Of a stretch of DNA of 64,000 bases, positions 47,008 through 58,012 are shown one piece after another (positions within the stretch are counted from its first letter, which is position 1; the number at the start of each line of letters is the position of its first letter). The DNA comes from Climacium dendroides (Eukaryota > Streptophyta > Bryopsida > Hypnales > Climaciaceae), in NCBI GenBank assembly GCA_950106755.1, contig OX467088.1, positions 9,346,001 to 9,410,000 on the forward strand, in the 5' to 3' direction. The position numbers and the translations under genes were made by a program. Under the pieces are notes generated by a model, which saw only the letters and a list, made by a program, of their open reading frames with translations, was not told the DNA's origin and ran no database searches.

Positions 47008-50000
47008 ATGGAGAGCCTTGACTTATGCTTGAAGCTTTTAGAAGGTTGTCTTGAGGGAGTGTGGAAGATGCCTTCTCCAAATTTTAACCAAGAACAATGT
47101 GGATATCTTGTTGACAAACTTGAAGGGGTTGTTCAAGTTGCAAGGCCCTTCTTCGAATCTTGTTCCCAACATGGTTGTCTTGATCCTTCTTGGAATGTTA
47201 TCAAGTGGGTTGGAATCTTCAAGTTCTTGTTAGCTTTGGGAAAACAAATTGAAAACTTCATTGTTGATTGCTCAAAATCTGCTTGGGTGGAAGCTGCAAT
47301 GACCCTTGTAGATGTGGAAGAGTATGTGTCATCTTTGGGATTCAATTTGGAGTTGTGCAAGGTTTTGTTATTGGAAGGGGAATGTGGAGCAATGCAGAGT
47401 GGCTTGTCTTGGGTTGAAGTGGATATCCTTAAGAGAGTTGAAGTTGAAATGGTGAAGGTGAAGGCCATTGTGGATAAGGAGTATTTACTCAAGAAAGTGA
47501 CATTAGCATTGGATGCTTCAGATTTGGCAAAGTATTTGCTTCGAAGACTTGTGAATATTCATCCCAATCCCACTTGTGATGAGGGCAATATTCTTTGCAA
47601 ATTGTTTGCTTGGGTGGTCTCCGATAGGCATGAAGTGCAATTGGGGAGTGGTGCCTGTGCTAGTGTATATAAGGCAATGTGGTTAGGAACTCCAGTTGCC
47701 AAGAAGACATTCTTTGGTCCCGAGAACCTATTTTTCTTGAAGGAAGTGGAAATCTTATCCCAATTGTGCCATCCAAATATCACTTCCATGTTTTGTAGTA
47801 CAATGACCAAGAGGAGTTGTTCCATTATCATGGAATTGATGGATTGTGATTTGTTTGCCTTGATTCAAAGAAGATTTGGGGAACATAGTGATTGTCCTCC
47901 ATTTTCCATTTTTGAAGGAGTGGACTTGATGCTTCAAATTGCTCAAGGTGTGAATTACCTTCACACAAAAGGAATCATCCATAGGGATTTGAAGTCTAAG
48001 AATATTCTTGTGAAGATGGTGAGAGTTGCTAATTTGGAGACTGGATATGTGCAGGCCAAAGTAGTGGACTTTGGTCTTTCCAAGACGAAAGAGCGAAGTG
48101 CCACATACTCTGCCATGACTTCCAACGAGGGAACTGATCGATGGATGGCTCCTGAATTAGTGAAGCTAGGTGTAGATGACTCTAAATGCCTTGCAGGGAA
48201 TGAAGGAGTTTTGAATTACAAATTCAAGTGTGACGTGTATAGTTTTGCGATGGTGTGTTATGAAATTTTGACTGGGGATTTACCTTTTAAAGATGAATGG
48301 ATGCCAAAGAAAATCAAGCAGATGGTTTTGATGGGTGATCGTCCAAGATTGCCTAGTGATTGTCCAGCTATGTTGAAGGCTTTGATTGAGAAATGTTGGA
48401 TTGGCAATCCCAAAGAGCGTCCCACTTTTGCCACCATTTGTTCAACACTTCAATACTTAAAGTATATGTTAATGAGAGGTACTTTTTATCTTGTAGACTT
48501 GAACCTTACTTGTTTTTTTAACAAAGATGCATGTATCTTTTTGTTCTTGGGTTTGTAACTTCAACTAAATACTACTTATTTTTTAAAAGTTTTTAAATTT
48601 ATGATGAAGTTGGGGCTTTTAACAATAATCTATATAATTATTTAGTAATATTTTGGTTAGTTTTAATATTTACTTTATAGTCCATGTTTGTATGTGACAT
48701 TGTTCTTCAATGAATAGGAGTGAAGTTAGATTATATATTCTTGAAAGGATTACGATGCTTGACAAAGGTTATAAACATCATGTTTCTATTAGCCATGAAG
48801 GTTGGTGTTCAATCTTGGTGATTGACCACTCTCCATTTATGGAAATGTTCAGGGTTGAAGGACTTGTCAAAAGAATTGGAGGATTTTTCTTTCTTGACTA
48901 CTCTCAACATAGAAGATTGTTCAAGTTTGGAGGCATCGCCAATGGAAGTGGAGAACTTGTCATCCGTGCCCACTTTTACTTTAGAAGAGTGTTCAAACTT
49001 GGAAGCATCACCAAAAGAAGTTGACAACTTGTCTTCTGAAACTACTCTTACTTTAGATGGTTATTCAAGTTCCGAGGCCTTGTCAAAGAAATTAGAGAAC
49101 TTGTCTTCTTTAACTGTTCTTTACTTGATACGATGTTCAAGTTTGAAGGCCTTACTAAAGGAAGTGGGTAACTTATCTTCCTTAACTACTCTCGATTTGA
49201 GTGCATGTTCAAGCTTGGTGGCTTTGCCAAAGGAAGTGGGAAACTTGTCTTCTTTGAACACTCTATATTTAAGTGGTTGTTCAAGTTTGACAACCTTGCC
49301 AAAAGAAGTGGGTAACTTATCTTCTTTGACCACTCTTGATTTGCATGCGTGTTCAAGCTTCGCAACCTTGCCAAAGGAAGTGGGAAACTTATCTTCTTTG
49401 ACCACTCTTGATTTGCATGCGTGTTCAAGCTTCGCAGCCTTGCCAAAGGAAGTGGGAAACTTGTTGTTATTGACTTATCTCAATTTGAAAGAGTGTTCAA
49501 GCTTGGTGGCTTTGCCAAAGGAAGTGGGAAACTTGTCTTCTTTGAACACTCTATATTTAAGTGGTTGTTCAAGTTTGACAACCTTGCCAAAAGAAGTGGG
49601 TAACTTATCTTCTTTGACCACTCTTGATTTGCATGCGTGTTCAAGCTTCGCAACCTTGCCAAAGGAAGTGGGAAACTTATCTTCTTTGACCACTCTTGAT
49701 TTGCATGCGTGTTCAAGCTTCGCAGCCTTGCCAAAGGAAGTGGGAAACTTGTTATTATTGACTTATCTCAATTTGAAAGAGTGTTCAAGCTTGGTGGCTT
49801 TGCCAAAGGAAGTGGGAAACTTGTCTTCTTTGAACACTCTATATTTAAGTGGTTGTTCAAGTTTGACAACCTTGCCAAAAGAAGTGGGTAACTTATCTTC
49901 TTTGACCACTCTTGATTTGCATGCGTGTTCAAGCTTCGCAACCTTGCCAAAGGAAGTGGGAAACTTATCTTCTTTGACCACTCTTGATTTGCATGCGTGT

Positions 50001-51335
50001 TCAAGCTTCGCAGCCTTGCCAAAGGAAGTGGGAAACTTGTTATTATTGACTTATCTCAATTTGAAAGAGTGTTCAAGCTTGGTGGCTTTGCCAAAGGAAG
50101 TGGGAAACTTGTCTTCTTTGAACATTCTATATTTAAATGGTTGTTCAAGTTTGACAACCTTGCCAGAAGAAGTGGGTAACTTATCTTCTTTGACCACTCT
50201 TGATTTGCATGCGTGTTCAAGCTTCGCAGCCTTGCCAAAGGAAGTGGGAAACTTGTTGTTATTGACTTATCTCAATTTGGAAGAATGTTCAAGCTTGATG
50301 GCTTTGCCAAAGGAAGTGGGAAACTTGTTGTTATTGACTTATCTCAATTTGGAAGAATGTTCAAGCTTGGTGGCTTTGCCAAAGGAAGTGGGAAACTTGT
50401 CTTTTTTGAACACTCTATATTTAAGTGGTTGTTCAAGTTTGACAACCTTGCCAGAAGAAGTGGGTAACTTATCTTCTTTGACCACTCTTGATTTGCATGC
50501 GTGTTCAAGCTTCGCAGCTTTGCCAAAGGAAGTGGGAAACTTGTTGTTATTGACTTATCTCAATTTGGAAGAATGTTCAAGCTTGGTGGCTTTGCCAAAG
50601 GAAGTGGGAAACTTGTCTTCTTTGAACACTCTATATTTAAGTGGTTGTTCAAGTTTGACAACCTTGCCAGAAGAAGTGGGTAACTTATCTTCTTTGACCA
50701 CTCTTGATTTGCGTGCGTGTTCAAGCTTCGCAGCCTTGCCAAAGGAAGTGGGAAACTTGTTGTTATTGATTTATCTCAATTTGAAAGAGTGTTCAAACTT
50801 GGTGGCTTTGCCAAAGGAAATGGGAAACTTGTCTTCTTTGAACACTCTATATTTAAGTGGTTGTTCAAGTTTGACAACCTTGCCAGAAGAAGTGGGTAAC
50901 CTATCTTCTTTGACCACTCTTGATTTGCGTGCGTGTTCAAGCTTCGCAGCCTTGCCAAAGGAAGTGGGAAACTTGTTGTCCTTGACTTATCTCAATTTGG
51001 AAAAGTGTTCAAGTTTGGTGGTTTTGCCAAAAGAAGTGGGAAACTTGTCTTCTTTGAAAACTCTATATTTAAGTGGTTGTTCAAGTTTGACAACCTTGCC
51101 AGAAGAAGTGGGTAACCTATCTTCTTTGACCACTCTTGATTTGCGTGCGTGTTCAAGCTTCGCAGCCTTGCCAAAGGAAGTGGGAAACTTGTTGTTATTG
51201 ACTTATCTCAATTTGAAAGAGTGTTCAAGCTTGGTGGCTTTGCCAAAAGAAGTGGAAAACTTGTCTTCTTTGAAGACTCTATTTTTAAATGGTTGTTCAA
51301 GTTTGGAGGCATTGCCAAAGGAAGTGGAAACTTGA
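47008..51335 (+). CDS. Kinase-LRR protein: helical region, TKL-like kinase, about 34 LRRs
   Basis: Exon 47008-48478 encodes 490 residues. A helical region (1-200) precedes a kinase with LGSGACASVYK (212-222), K233, E246, HRDLKSKN with D327, DFG (354-356), APE (381-383) and RPT, so it is predicted active. The donor is GAGAG then GTACTT. The LRR frame runs to a stop at 51335. The acceptor expected by comparison (about 48717) leads to an in-frame TGA at 48819. An acceptor at 48851-48852 (TGTTCAG) skips it and keeps frame: 47008-48478 plus 48853-51335 gives 1317 residues. Alternatively, a kinase-only form ends at 48558. The LRRs (24 residues, LPKEVGNLSSLTTLDLxxCSSL) are of the plant intracellular type. 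No NB-ARC domain, signal peptide or membrane span was seen. A recognition-plus-kinase role is inferred. The stop at 51335 follows a 1-base loss, after which LRR homology continues. Confidence 0.78.
49130..51330 (+). repeat. 72-bp LRR-coding repeats in 288-bp and 216-bp higher-order units
   Basis: The 72-bp LRR units are grouped. Three successive 288-bp quadruplets (phase marked by the TATATTTAAGTGGTTGTT unit near 49265, 49553 and 49841) are almost identical; I saw a single base difference between the first two. Next comes a variant quadruplet with one duplicated unit (near 50129), then 216-bp triplets (near 50417, 50633, 50849, 51065). Frame is kept throughout. Amplification by unequal exchange in multiples of the unit is the simplest explanation. 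Confidence 0.92.
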
Positions 51336-53000
51336 CGTCCTTGACTACTTTTAATTTTACTATGTGTTCAAGTTTGACAATTTGGCCAAAATAAATGGTA
51401 AACTCAACTTCCTTGACTATTTTTTATTTTAGTGGAAGTTTGAGCTTGGTAGCTTTGCCAAAGGAAATGGGGAATTTATCTTCATTGGCTACTCTCATTT
51501 TAAGTGGGTTTTTAGTTTCAGTAGCTTTGCCAAAGGAAGTAAGGAATTTTTCTTCCTTAACCACTTTCATTTTGAATGGATGTACAAGCTTGGCAACTTT
51601 GTCCAAGGAAGTAGCAAAACTTGTCTTCTTTGGCTACTTTTAATTTAGTATAGTGTTCAAGCTTGATGACTTTGCCAAAGGAAGTGGAAAGCCTATCTTT
51701 CTTGACCACCCTCAATTGGCATGAGTGTATAAGATTGGTAGCCTTGCTAAAGGAAGTAGAGGGCTTGTCTTCTTTGACCACTTTAAATTTGAATTATTGT
51801 ACAAGCTTGGAGGCCTTGCCAAAAGAAGTGAGGGACTTGTCTTCCTTGACTACTCTTAATTTGATGCAATGTTGAAGTTTAATAGTCTTGACAAACAAAA
51901 TAGGAAACTTATCTTCCTTGACTATTCTTGATTTGACTATGTGTTTAAGTTTGACAGCCTTATCAAAACACGAGGAGGACACTCTCATTACATTTGGGGT
52001 ACCCACGTGCGGCGAAGTGATTTTTTGACCCCGGAATACTTTGGAATAAACTATAATTTCATCCTAAAATTTTGAGCTTTGTTTAACAATGACTAAAGGT
52101 TTCTATTGACAAAAATTCCAATTCCAAATAACATAAGATATGTTATCTAGAAAAGGTTGAAAAATGAACTAAAATGGCATGGTTTAGGACTAAAATATTT
52201 ATAGAGATCACATGATAATGACTATTACATCAATATTCAACCAAAATAAACTTTCAATAGAAAGCTATTTTATAGAATTTTTTTTCATTTTTTCAAATTT
52301 TTTTAATATAATATAGGGGTGTGAAAGTAATTTTTAGCTTTACAATGTATCTTTTTTCTTCTAAAATTTGTAACTAATTCTTATTAACATAAAAAATACC
52401 AATAATTCAGAACATAAACTTTTAAAGTAGCACAATATATTCATAATTTTTTTTTGGAAAAAATAAATAAATTTTAGGATGTATTACATGTATTACATTT
52501 TCTGCTACATGTAGGTTTCTAAAACACGAGGAGTGTCCCCCCTGTATATCAAAAGAAGTAGGAAACTTGTCTTTCTTGACTACTCATAATTTGAGTAAGT
52601 GTTTATCCTTGGAGCCTTGCCCAAAGAAGTAGAGAATTTGTCTTCCTTTACCACTTTCAATTTGAGAAAATGTTATGAAATTTAGAGGCCTTGTAGTCCT
52701 TCCTCAAGTAAGTTGGGAACTTGTCTTTTTTAATCACTTTCAATTTAAGAGAATTTTCAAGCTTAGTGGTCTTGTGAAAGAATGTGGGGAATTTTTCTTC
52801 CTTGGCTACTCTCAATTTAAAAGGATGTTCAAGCTTGGTGATCATGGTAATTGATAAAGGAAGTGAAGAACTTGTCTTCTTGGTCCCTTTAAATTTGCAA
52901 GAATATTTTTGATTGTAGGCCTTCTAAAACAAGTGGAGAACTTATGTTCCTTGACTACTCTAGATTTCAAAAGGTTCAAGTGTGGTCACAATCCCAAATG
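51336..53000 (+). pseudogene. Frame-broken LRR tail of the kinase-LRR gene
   Basis: Directly after the stop the LRR homology continues in another frame (LTSLTTFNFTMCSSLTIWPK), because one G is missing in GAAGTGGAAAC compared with GAAGTGGGAAAC upstream. Open stretches continue at 51395-51643 and 51663-51875 and beyond the inserted element to about 52960. It ends in the motif CCCAAATGAAGTTGGGA, shared with 30245. The original protein was therefore longer by roughly 15 LRRs. These units are more diverged than the upstream array. Confidence 0.8.
51969..52546 (-). mobile_element. 8-bp-TSD TIR element, member A (578 bp), inside the LRR tail
   Basis: Starts CACGAGGAGGACACTC. The right end, read inward, is TACAGGGGGGACACTCC. 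It is flanked by an exact 8-bp duplication TATCAAAA (51961-51968 and 52547-52554). The flanks join to restore the interrupted LRR unit (CAGCCT-TATCAAAA-GAAGTAGG). Subterminal sequence ACCCACGTGCGGC is shared with member B's ends, and the interior with member C. Non-coding. Confidence 0.85.
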
Positions 53001-53272
53001 AAGTTGGGAATTTTCATTTTACATCTCAAATTTTATGTCTCAAATTTTTTATAATTTCAATTTCAAGGTTAGATCTATAAACCATGAACATTAACATGTA
53101 TCTTGGAAGTTTGTAAACTACAATTTTAGTTGTATAATTTGTTATGAAGAATTGTGGGGAATTCAAGGTCTTGTTCTAAAGTTTTGGATCTTATTTTCAT
53201 GGTAAAATTTGAGGAATCTATGCCCATGTGGTCAAAATTATATTTCTTTCACTTTAATTCTTTTTTTTCTTC
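53001..53272. other. Spacer between LRR tail and element B
   Basis: Shares sequence with 30290-30330 after the other LRR locus (ATTTCAATTTCAAGGTT), so it is probably 3' UTR sequence. Confidence 0.4.
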
Positions 53273-54186
53273 ACCATGTACTCAAGGAGGACACTCCTTG
53301 TATGTTTGGGGGACCCATGTGCAACAGTGGGGTATTTTTGGGGGGGTTATTTACCTCTTAGAAAACATTTAAAGGGCCCCTATCATTACCTAAAGCAAAA
53401 AAATCACCCATATTATCATATCTATCATTACTTATAATATGTAGGTCAAAGGAATTTATTGGAGGCTATTTTCTTTGTAAGGAAAAAAACTAACTAAAAA
53501 GATAATGAGAATAAAAGTAACTAGAAAATACCTTATAAATGAAAGGATTCAAGTTATAGCTGAAAAATGTATACCATCTATAACAATGCATACTTCAATA
53601 CAAATACATGCATAAATGAGAATCAAAAGCAAGACATTAGAAATGAAAAAGTATTGAAGAAGTTTTATATACAAAATGTGTTTAAAAACATCGACATGAA
53701 GTTCATCACAGAACTATGAATCTAAAACTAGTACTGAAAATGTGAATGCACATCAACAACAATGTATCAATTAGTGCATCAATGTTTAAATGTGCTTAGT
53801 TGTGAACCGTGAACACAAACATATGCCTCATATACAAAAACTACAACAACAATACCTTGCTGCCATTCTAATGTCCTCCACCGCATGTGAGAAAACAAAA
53901 TTAGGCTCTATAACATGGTGCTACCCAAACTTTAGAGAGGTCATTCGAGGCACTGGCCATGTTGAATTCCTGCACCCAACCAGATTGCAAACATCGACAA
54001 AGTTCGATTATTAAATCTACCATTTCATCCACAATACTTCAAAATCATCAAGTCCAGTACCATCATTAGGACAGTCTTGTACCTTCAATTTTCAAGGGAA
54101 TTCGAATGTTTATTTCAACCTATTCCTAATCCTCTCTTGTGCATCACCCAAACTTCCACATATATGCACAACCATATCCACAATCA

Positions 54187-54530
54187 TGTTCAATAAGTCC
54201 ACTAATCATCACATTCCAAGGGATTACATTGTGATCCTCCATCTTCTCAAAAACCACTCGTGCATCATCCAAATTGCTACATTTACCTTACATGTGAACA
54301 AGTGCATTGCAAACACACAAATCCAACTGAAGTTTCATTTCAACAACATGCCTGTGAACCTCCTTCATCCACTCCAAAGCCCCAATGCTTGCACATGCAT
54401 TCCAAATGATAGCATAAGTGAATGCATTCAATTTAATGCCTTCCTATTGCATTTGAAGAAACAGTTCATATGCGGTGTGTCCATAGTCATGCTTTGCAAG
54501 CCAATTCATTAGAGCACATGCATTCGATCT
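54187..54530 (-). pseudogene. PPR gene fragment captured in element B
   Basis: The minus-strand translation reads HTAYELFLQMQ, stop, EGIKLNAFTYAIIWNACASI, then GALEWMKEVHRHVVEM, CVCNALVHM, stop, GKCSNLDDARVVFEKM and VIPWNVMISGL. These are consecutive P, L and S motifs of a plant PLS-type pentatricopeptide repeat protein (organelle RNA processing). Two in-frame stops make it non-functional as a PPR protein. It is joined directly to crooked-neck sequence on its 5' side. Confidence 0.85.
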
Positions 54531-54993
54531 AGCTTGGGCAATTTCACCACTCTTCACTTCAAACTTTGCATATCAAATCCAAGCTTTATTACTAGGGTGA
54601 CATTCTACGTACCTACATGTTTCAAACCAAAGCAAAGAAAGTTGAGTGGAACACATTATAAGGGACAACCAGTATGACAAGGCCAAAAATAAGAACTACA
54701 ATGAAATGCTATGAATGCTACACCCTAAACAGATCAAGTACAGCATTTGAACTCCAACTTCCATAATAGGTTAAAAGTCTCAAATTACCAAATGTGTCGC
54801 AGATTGACCTTGCCCGATCAATTTTGTTGTATTCAAGCTCAAATATAATATACGCAACCCAACTATGATGATCAGGTTTCCAAGTCATCCACCGCTCAAA
54901 GATTTGTCGAGCTCCAAGCAAATTTTCTAACATCTCCTCCATGTGAATATACTTGTACCAGAGTTGGTCGATTCTCGAAAGCAAAGACACAAC
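54531..54993 (-). pseudogene. Crooked-neck (HAT repeat splicing factor) fragment captured in element B
   Basis: The minus-strand frame gives SRIDQLWYKYIHMEEMLENL, then GARQIFERWMTWKPDHHSWV and FELEYNKIDRARSI. After a probable intron (about 54710-54615) it gives YVECHPSNKAWI, stop, YAKFEVKSGEIAQAR. These are HAT repeats of crooked-neck/Clf1, a spliceosome assembly factor. Only two to three of its many repeats are present, one with an in-frame stop, so it is a fragment. At about 54530 it runs without a gap into PPR sequence. Confidence 0.88.
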
Positions 54994-55169
54994 CTACGAA
55001 ACATTTTCAAACATGCATTGCGTATATTATGAAGCAAAGGGACAATATAGTGCAATGATTAGTGCAATGATTAGTGCAAAAATACCTCGACATCTACAAT
55101 TGTACAAGCAAAAGCACTGTATCCACATTCCATACAAAAAATCATCTTGCATTTCTATCAGTCAAGAAC

Positions 55170-55779
55170 TGACGTAAATGCTCTGCATCATTTCAATCTA
55201 GAGAGTAGACCTCATTTCTAGGGTTATACGCCAAGGTCACGGTACAGATAATGCAATCGATGTCAATCCATTTGTTGTCAGTATGATCATATTTGAATTT
55301 GTCTTGTCCAATATATTTGTAGTAATATTGCAACATGACCTCAATATGTGGATTCTAAGCTTTTCGCTTCCCATTTTCCTCCAACCTCGCAAGCAAGTCC
55401 ACAAGTTGCCGTAGCAGTGCAGCATACCAAACTACTTCCCATTGCGCCACCTCATAACTTGGATTCTATCCAACCAGCAAGCATCCTCATCTACAGCATC
55501 ATCCAAGCGCCGGCGTTTAGAGGCTTCTTCTAAAACTGTAAGACCCAATGGCAAAACAAAAACATTCGTAGGCATGTCGCTGAAGGATTGCATTTTTTGC
55601 GGAACTCTGCAGCACTCGCCATTGTCCCAAAAGTCAAATGGCCATTCTAGCGCTGATTTCTCTTCCAAATGCAGCCTCAGTGATGCATAGGTTTTGTCTT
55701 GGAAAACCTTGACCTTGTTGTAGAAAGTTAGAATACCAAAGTCGTCCTCCATTGTCCAAATCTTGATTGTAGTGGCCAT
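55170..55779 (-). pseudogene. Unidentified gene fragment captured in element B
   Basis: A minus-strand frame of 115 codons begins MATTIKIWTMEDDFGILTFY and contains VLPLGLTVLEEASKRRRLDD. A frame shift near 55450 is followed by WYAALLRQLVDLLARLEENG and YYYKYIGQDKFKYDHTDN, with stops. The hydrophilic, non-repetitive composition looks like genuine coding sequence. I do not recognise the family. The basic stretch KRRRLDD could be a nuclear signal. It is probably a 5' gene fragment, since it starts with a good ATG and lies farthest upstream on the captured strand. Confidence 0.55.
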
Positions 55780-56582
55780 GACTTAATTTCCGAGAACCCT
55801 ATTCCAATCCAACCCTAAGCACGTAAGGAGTTCACAAAAATGCTTGGAACTAAAACTCTAAACCTCCTAGAAGGCATCTAAATTGATGACCCCACAACTG
55901 AATCGACAACAACAATCGGAAGAATCGATATGTAATGCTAAATCCTAAACCGCAGCTCTCATTCCACACACTCATTTCGCAGCGTTCTTCAATTCGGCCT
56001 AAATCCTAAACCTCATAGAAATCGTGCCTGCATTGACCAATTGCAAGTACCTCGACTCCATTCAAACTACCTAAGATCCCTCTACAAAGAATCCGAAATC
56101 CCTTCACCACACCTCCGCGCCCTAAATCACAAGTTCAAATTTTGTCAAACTCACTACACATCGTGCGTGCGCACATTTTCCACTAGCCATTACACTGAAA
56201 ACGCACTAAAGTACTAAAGCTTAATAGAAAGTCTGGATTGAAATGAGCTCATTCATCCACTGACTTCAAGATATGCTTTAGATATACCCTAGACTTATAT
56301 AGTATCTGTATCTGACTAGTATTGTAGCTGAATATTAACTAAACCTACTAAATTTAATTCCTTGGATCCCATTCTTTTGCCTCTAATTTATATCTACCTA
56401 AATTTTAATGGACCATATTTTCCGGCTACCTATATTACTTATAAAGGACATGCTACTTTTAATGTTCACTAATTTATATGTAAGTTTCTTATAAATTTTA
56501 CCCAAAATGATTTAAATCTAGTCTATCTTCTGCCGCACGTAGGTTTCTAAAATGCGGGAAGTGTCCTCCCCGAGACCATGTA

Positions 56583-58012
56583 TGTATAAGAATGTTTGTT
56601 TTCAATTCTAATAAAGATTATATTACTTTAAATTCCTATTCTAAATTTTTTTAAATTATTTTTTGGAGATAATTAGAAAGGAGTTTAAATTTTTGAATCA
56701 AAGAAGAAGATATACTTCATATTTTGTATTGAATTAACTTAATCTTGTAAGGACAAATTATTGTGCAAGATTTCCCTTTTTTAATTTTTTGCACAAAACT
56801 CCAAGATGAATAATTGTATTTTTATCTTACATAAAGGGGAGTGAACTCTCCCTTTTTTGATGATAGAGTATCATACATTCTTAGATAGCTCTTGACAATA
56901 TGCTTCTAATGGCACAAAAAACGCATGATTCAAAGTTGTGAGGCAAAAGTTATGGCCATCCAAAGTTGACTAGGTCCTAGTGGTACTGGGACACTTGAGG
57001 GCTAAGTGTAAGGGATTCCCAATGAATCTCATAAGAAAGTATGGCATGTAACATATCATTGAAAAGCTATGAACACAAGATATCTAAAATGACAAGCATT
57101 ACGAGGTTCTAAGACATGAGTCAAAAGTTATGGTCAAAAGAAGAGCCGTGGTGAAGGCATGACGCTTCCCCCAACGAACTCAAATTTTTGGAGGGCCATA
57201 AATTTGCAATAACTTGTCTAAATGAGATGAGTGAGTAGTCTATAGTCATCTACTCGTTGCCTAGATGTCTAAAATTGTCTCATATATTGGATTTGGATCT
57301 CTAAGCGCAAAGTTACGTTGGTTGGAAGTTCGGGAGTCCAAATGGTGACATAACTTGGCAATTTGAGTTGGAATCAGGTGATCTTCTACAACTCAAGTGT
57401 GTTTGGGGTTGTCCTTCAATCTAAGATGGGGGGTCTGCAAAATACCATAGAGAGTACTATAGGAAGGGTTGGTCTCCCTCCTCTCTCCCTCTTGGAGTTT
57501 TGGTGAGTTCCGGTGACTTATAGTTGTTGGTGGTGACTTCACCACCACTTCAAGGCACCATGGGACACTTGTGTGTGTCTCATGGTATTGATTGGGTGGA
57601 GTTCCGCTCCTTGCTAGGCCTCTTTGGATGTGTCCCAAGTTGTAAGTATTGGTTATCTTTAGTGAATGAGTAGTAAATGCAAAAGGACTAGTATGGAGTG
57701 GGGTGAGATACAAGGGTGGTTAAGACCATAGTGAGTAGTATCACCATTGGTCCTTGCACATTAAGGTGGAAGTTCCACCCTATGTTACTAAGTAGCATGT
57801 TTGGTAATACAAAGGGAATGTATGCTAGTAGTTCCGGTGATTGGAACTTGGCAAAAAGAGTTGGAAATGTGGATTAACATTGTGTATACTTGATATGTGT
57901 ATACTTGATATGTGTAGTGTTGGATAGTTTGTGACAAAGTGATGTTGTGAACAGGTTGTGGTGAACCTAGTGAGCTGTTAGAAGCTGTAAAGTGTCATTT
58001 GGGTTGCGACAC
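56583..58012 (+). repeat. Probable 5' LTR region of the gypsy element
   Basis: Non-coding sequence ending GGGTTGCGACAC immediately before the primer-binding site. The left LTR end could not be fixed (somewhere after about 56850). No second copy was recognised after 62100, so the LTR call rests on position alone. A small run GTGTATACTTGATAT is repeated at about 57882-57915. Confidence 0.4.

Larger units (their letters stand above)
53281..56574. mobile_element. 8-bp-TSD TIR element, member B (3294 bp), carrying captured host gene fragments
   Basis: Starts CTCAAGGAGGACACTCC. The right end, read inward, is CTCGGGGAGGACACTTCCCG. It is flanked by an exact 8-bp duplication ACCATGTA (53273-53280 and 56575-56582). 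The subterminal GACCCATGTGC on the left is mirrored by GCCGCACGTAGG on the right. There is no transposase. The interior carries minus-strand fragments of a PPR gene (54187-54530), a crooked-neck gene (54531-54993) and an unidentified gene (55170-55779), so it is a gene-capturing (Pack-type) element. An 8-bp duplication is usual for hAT elements and possible for Mutator-like ones; the superfamily is not decided. The remainder (53290-54180, 55800-56570) shows no further gene. Confidence 0.85.

Noticed and set aside
49121..51174. Many 60-94 codon frames on both strands across the LRR array
   Set aside because: They are shadows of the 72-bp repeat in other frames and strands and repeat with the same 288/216-bp period.
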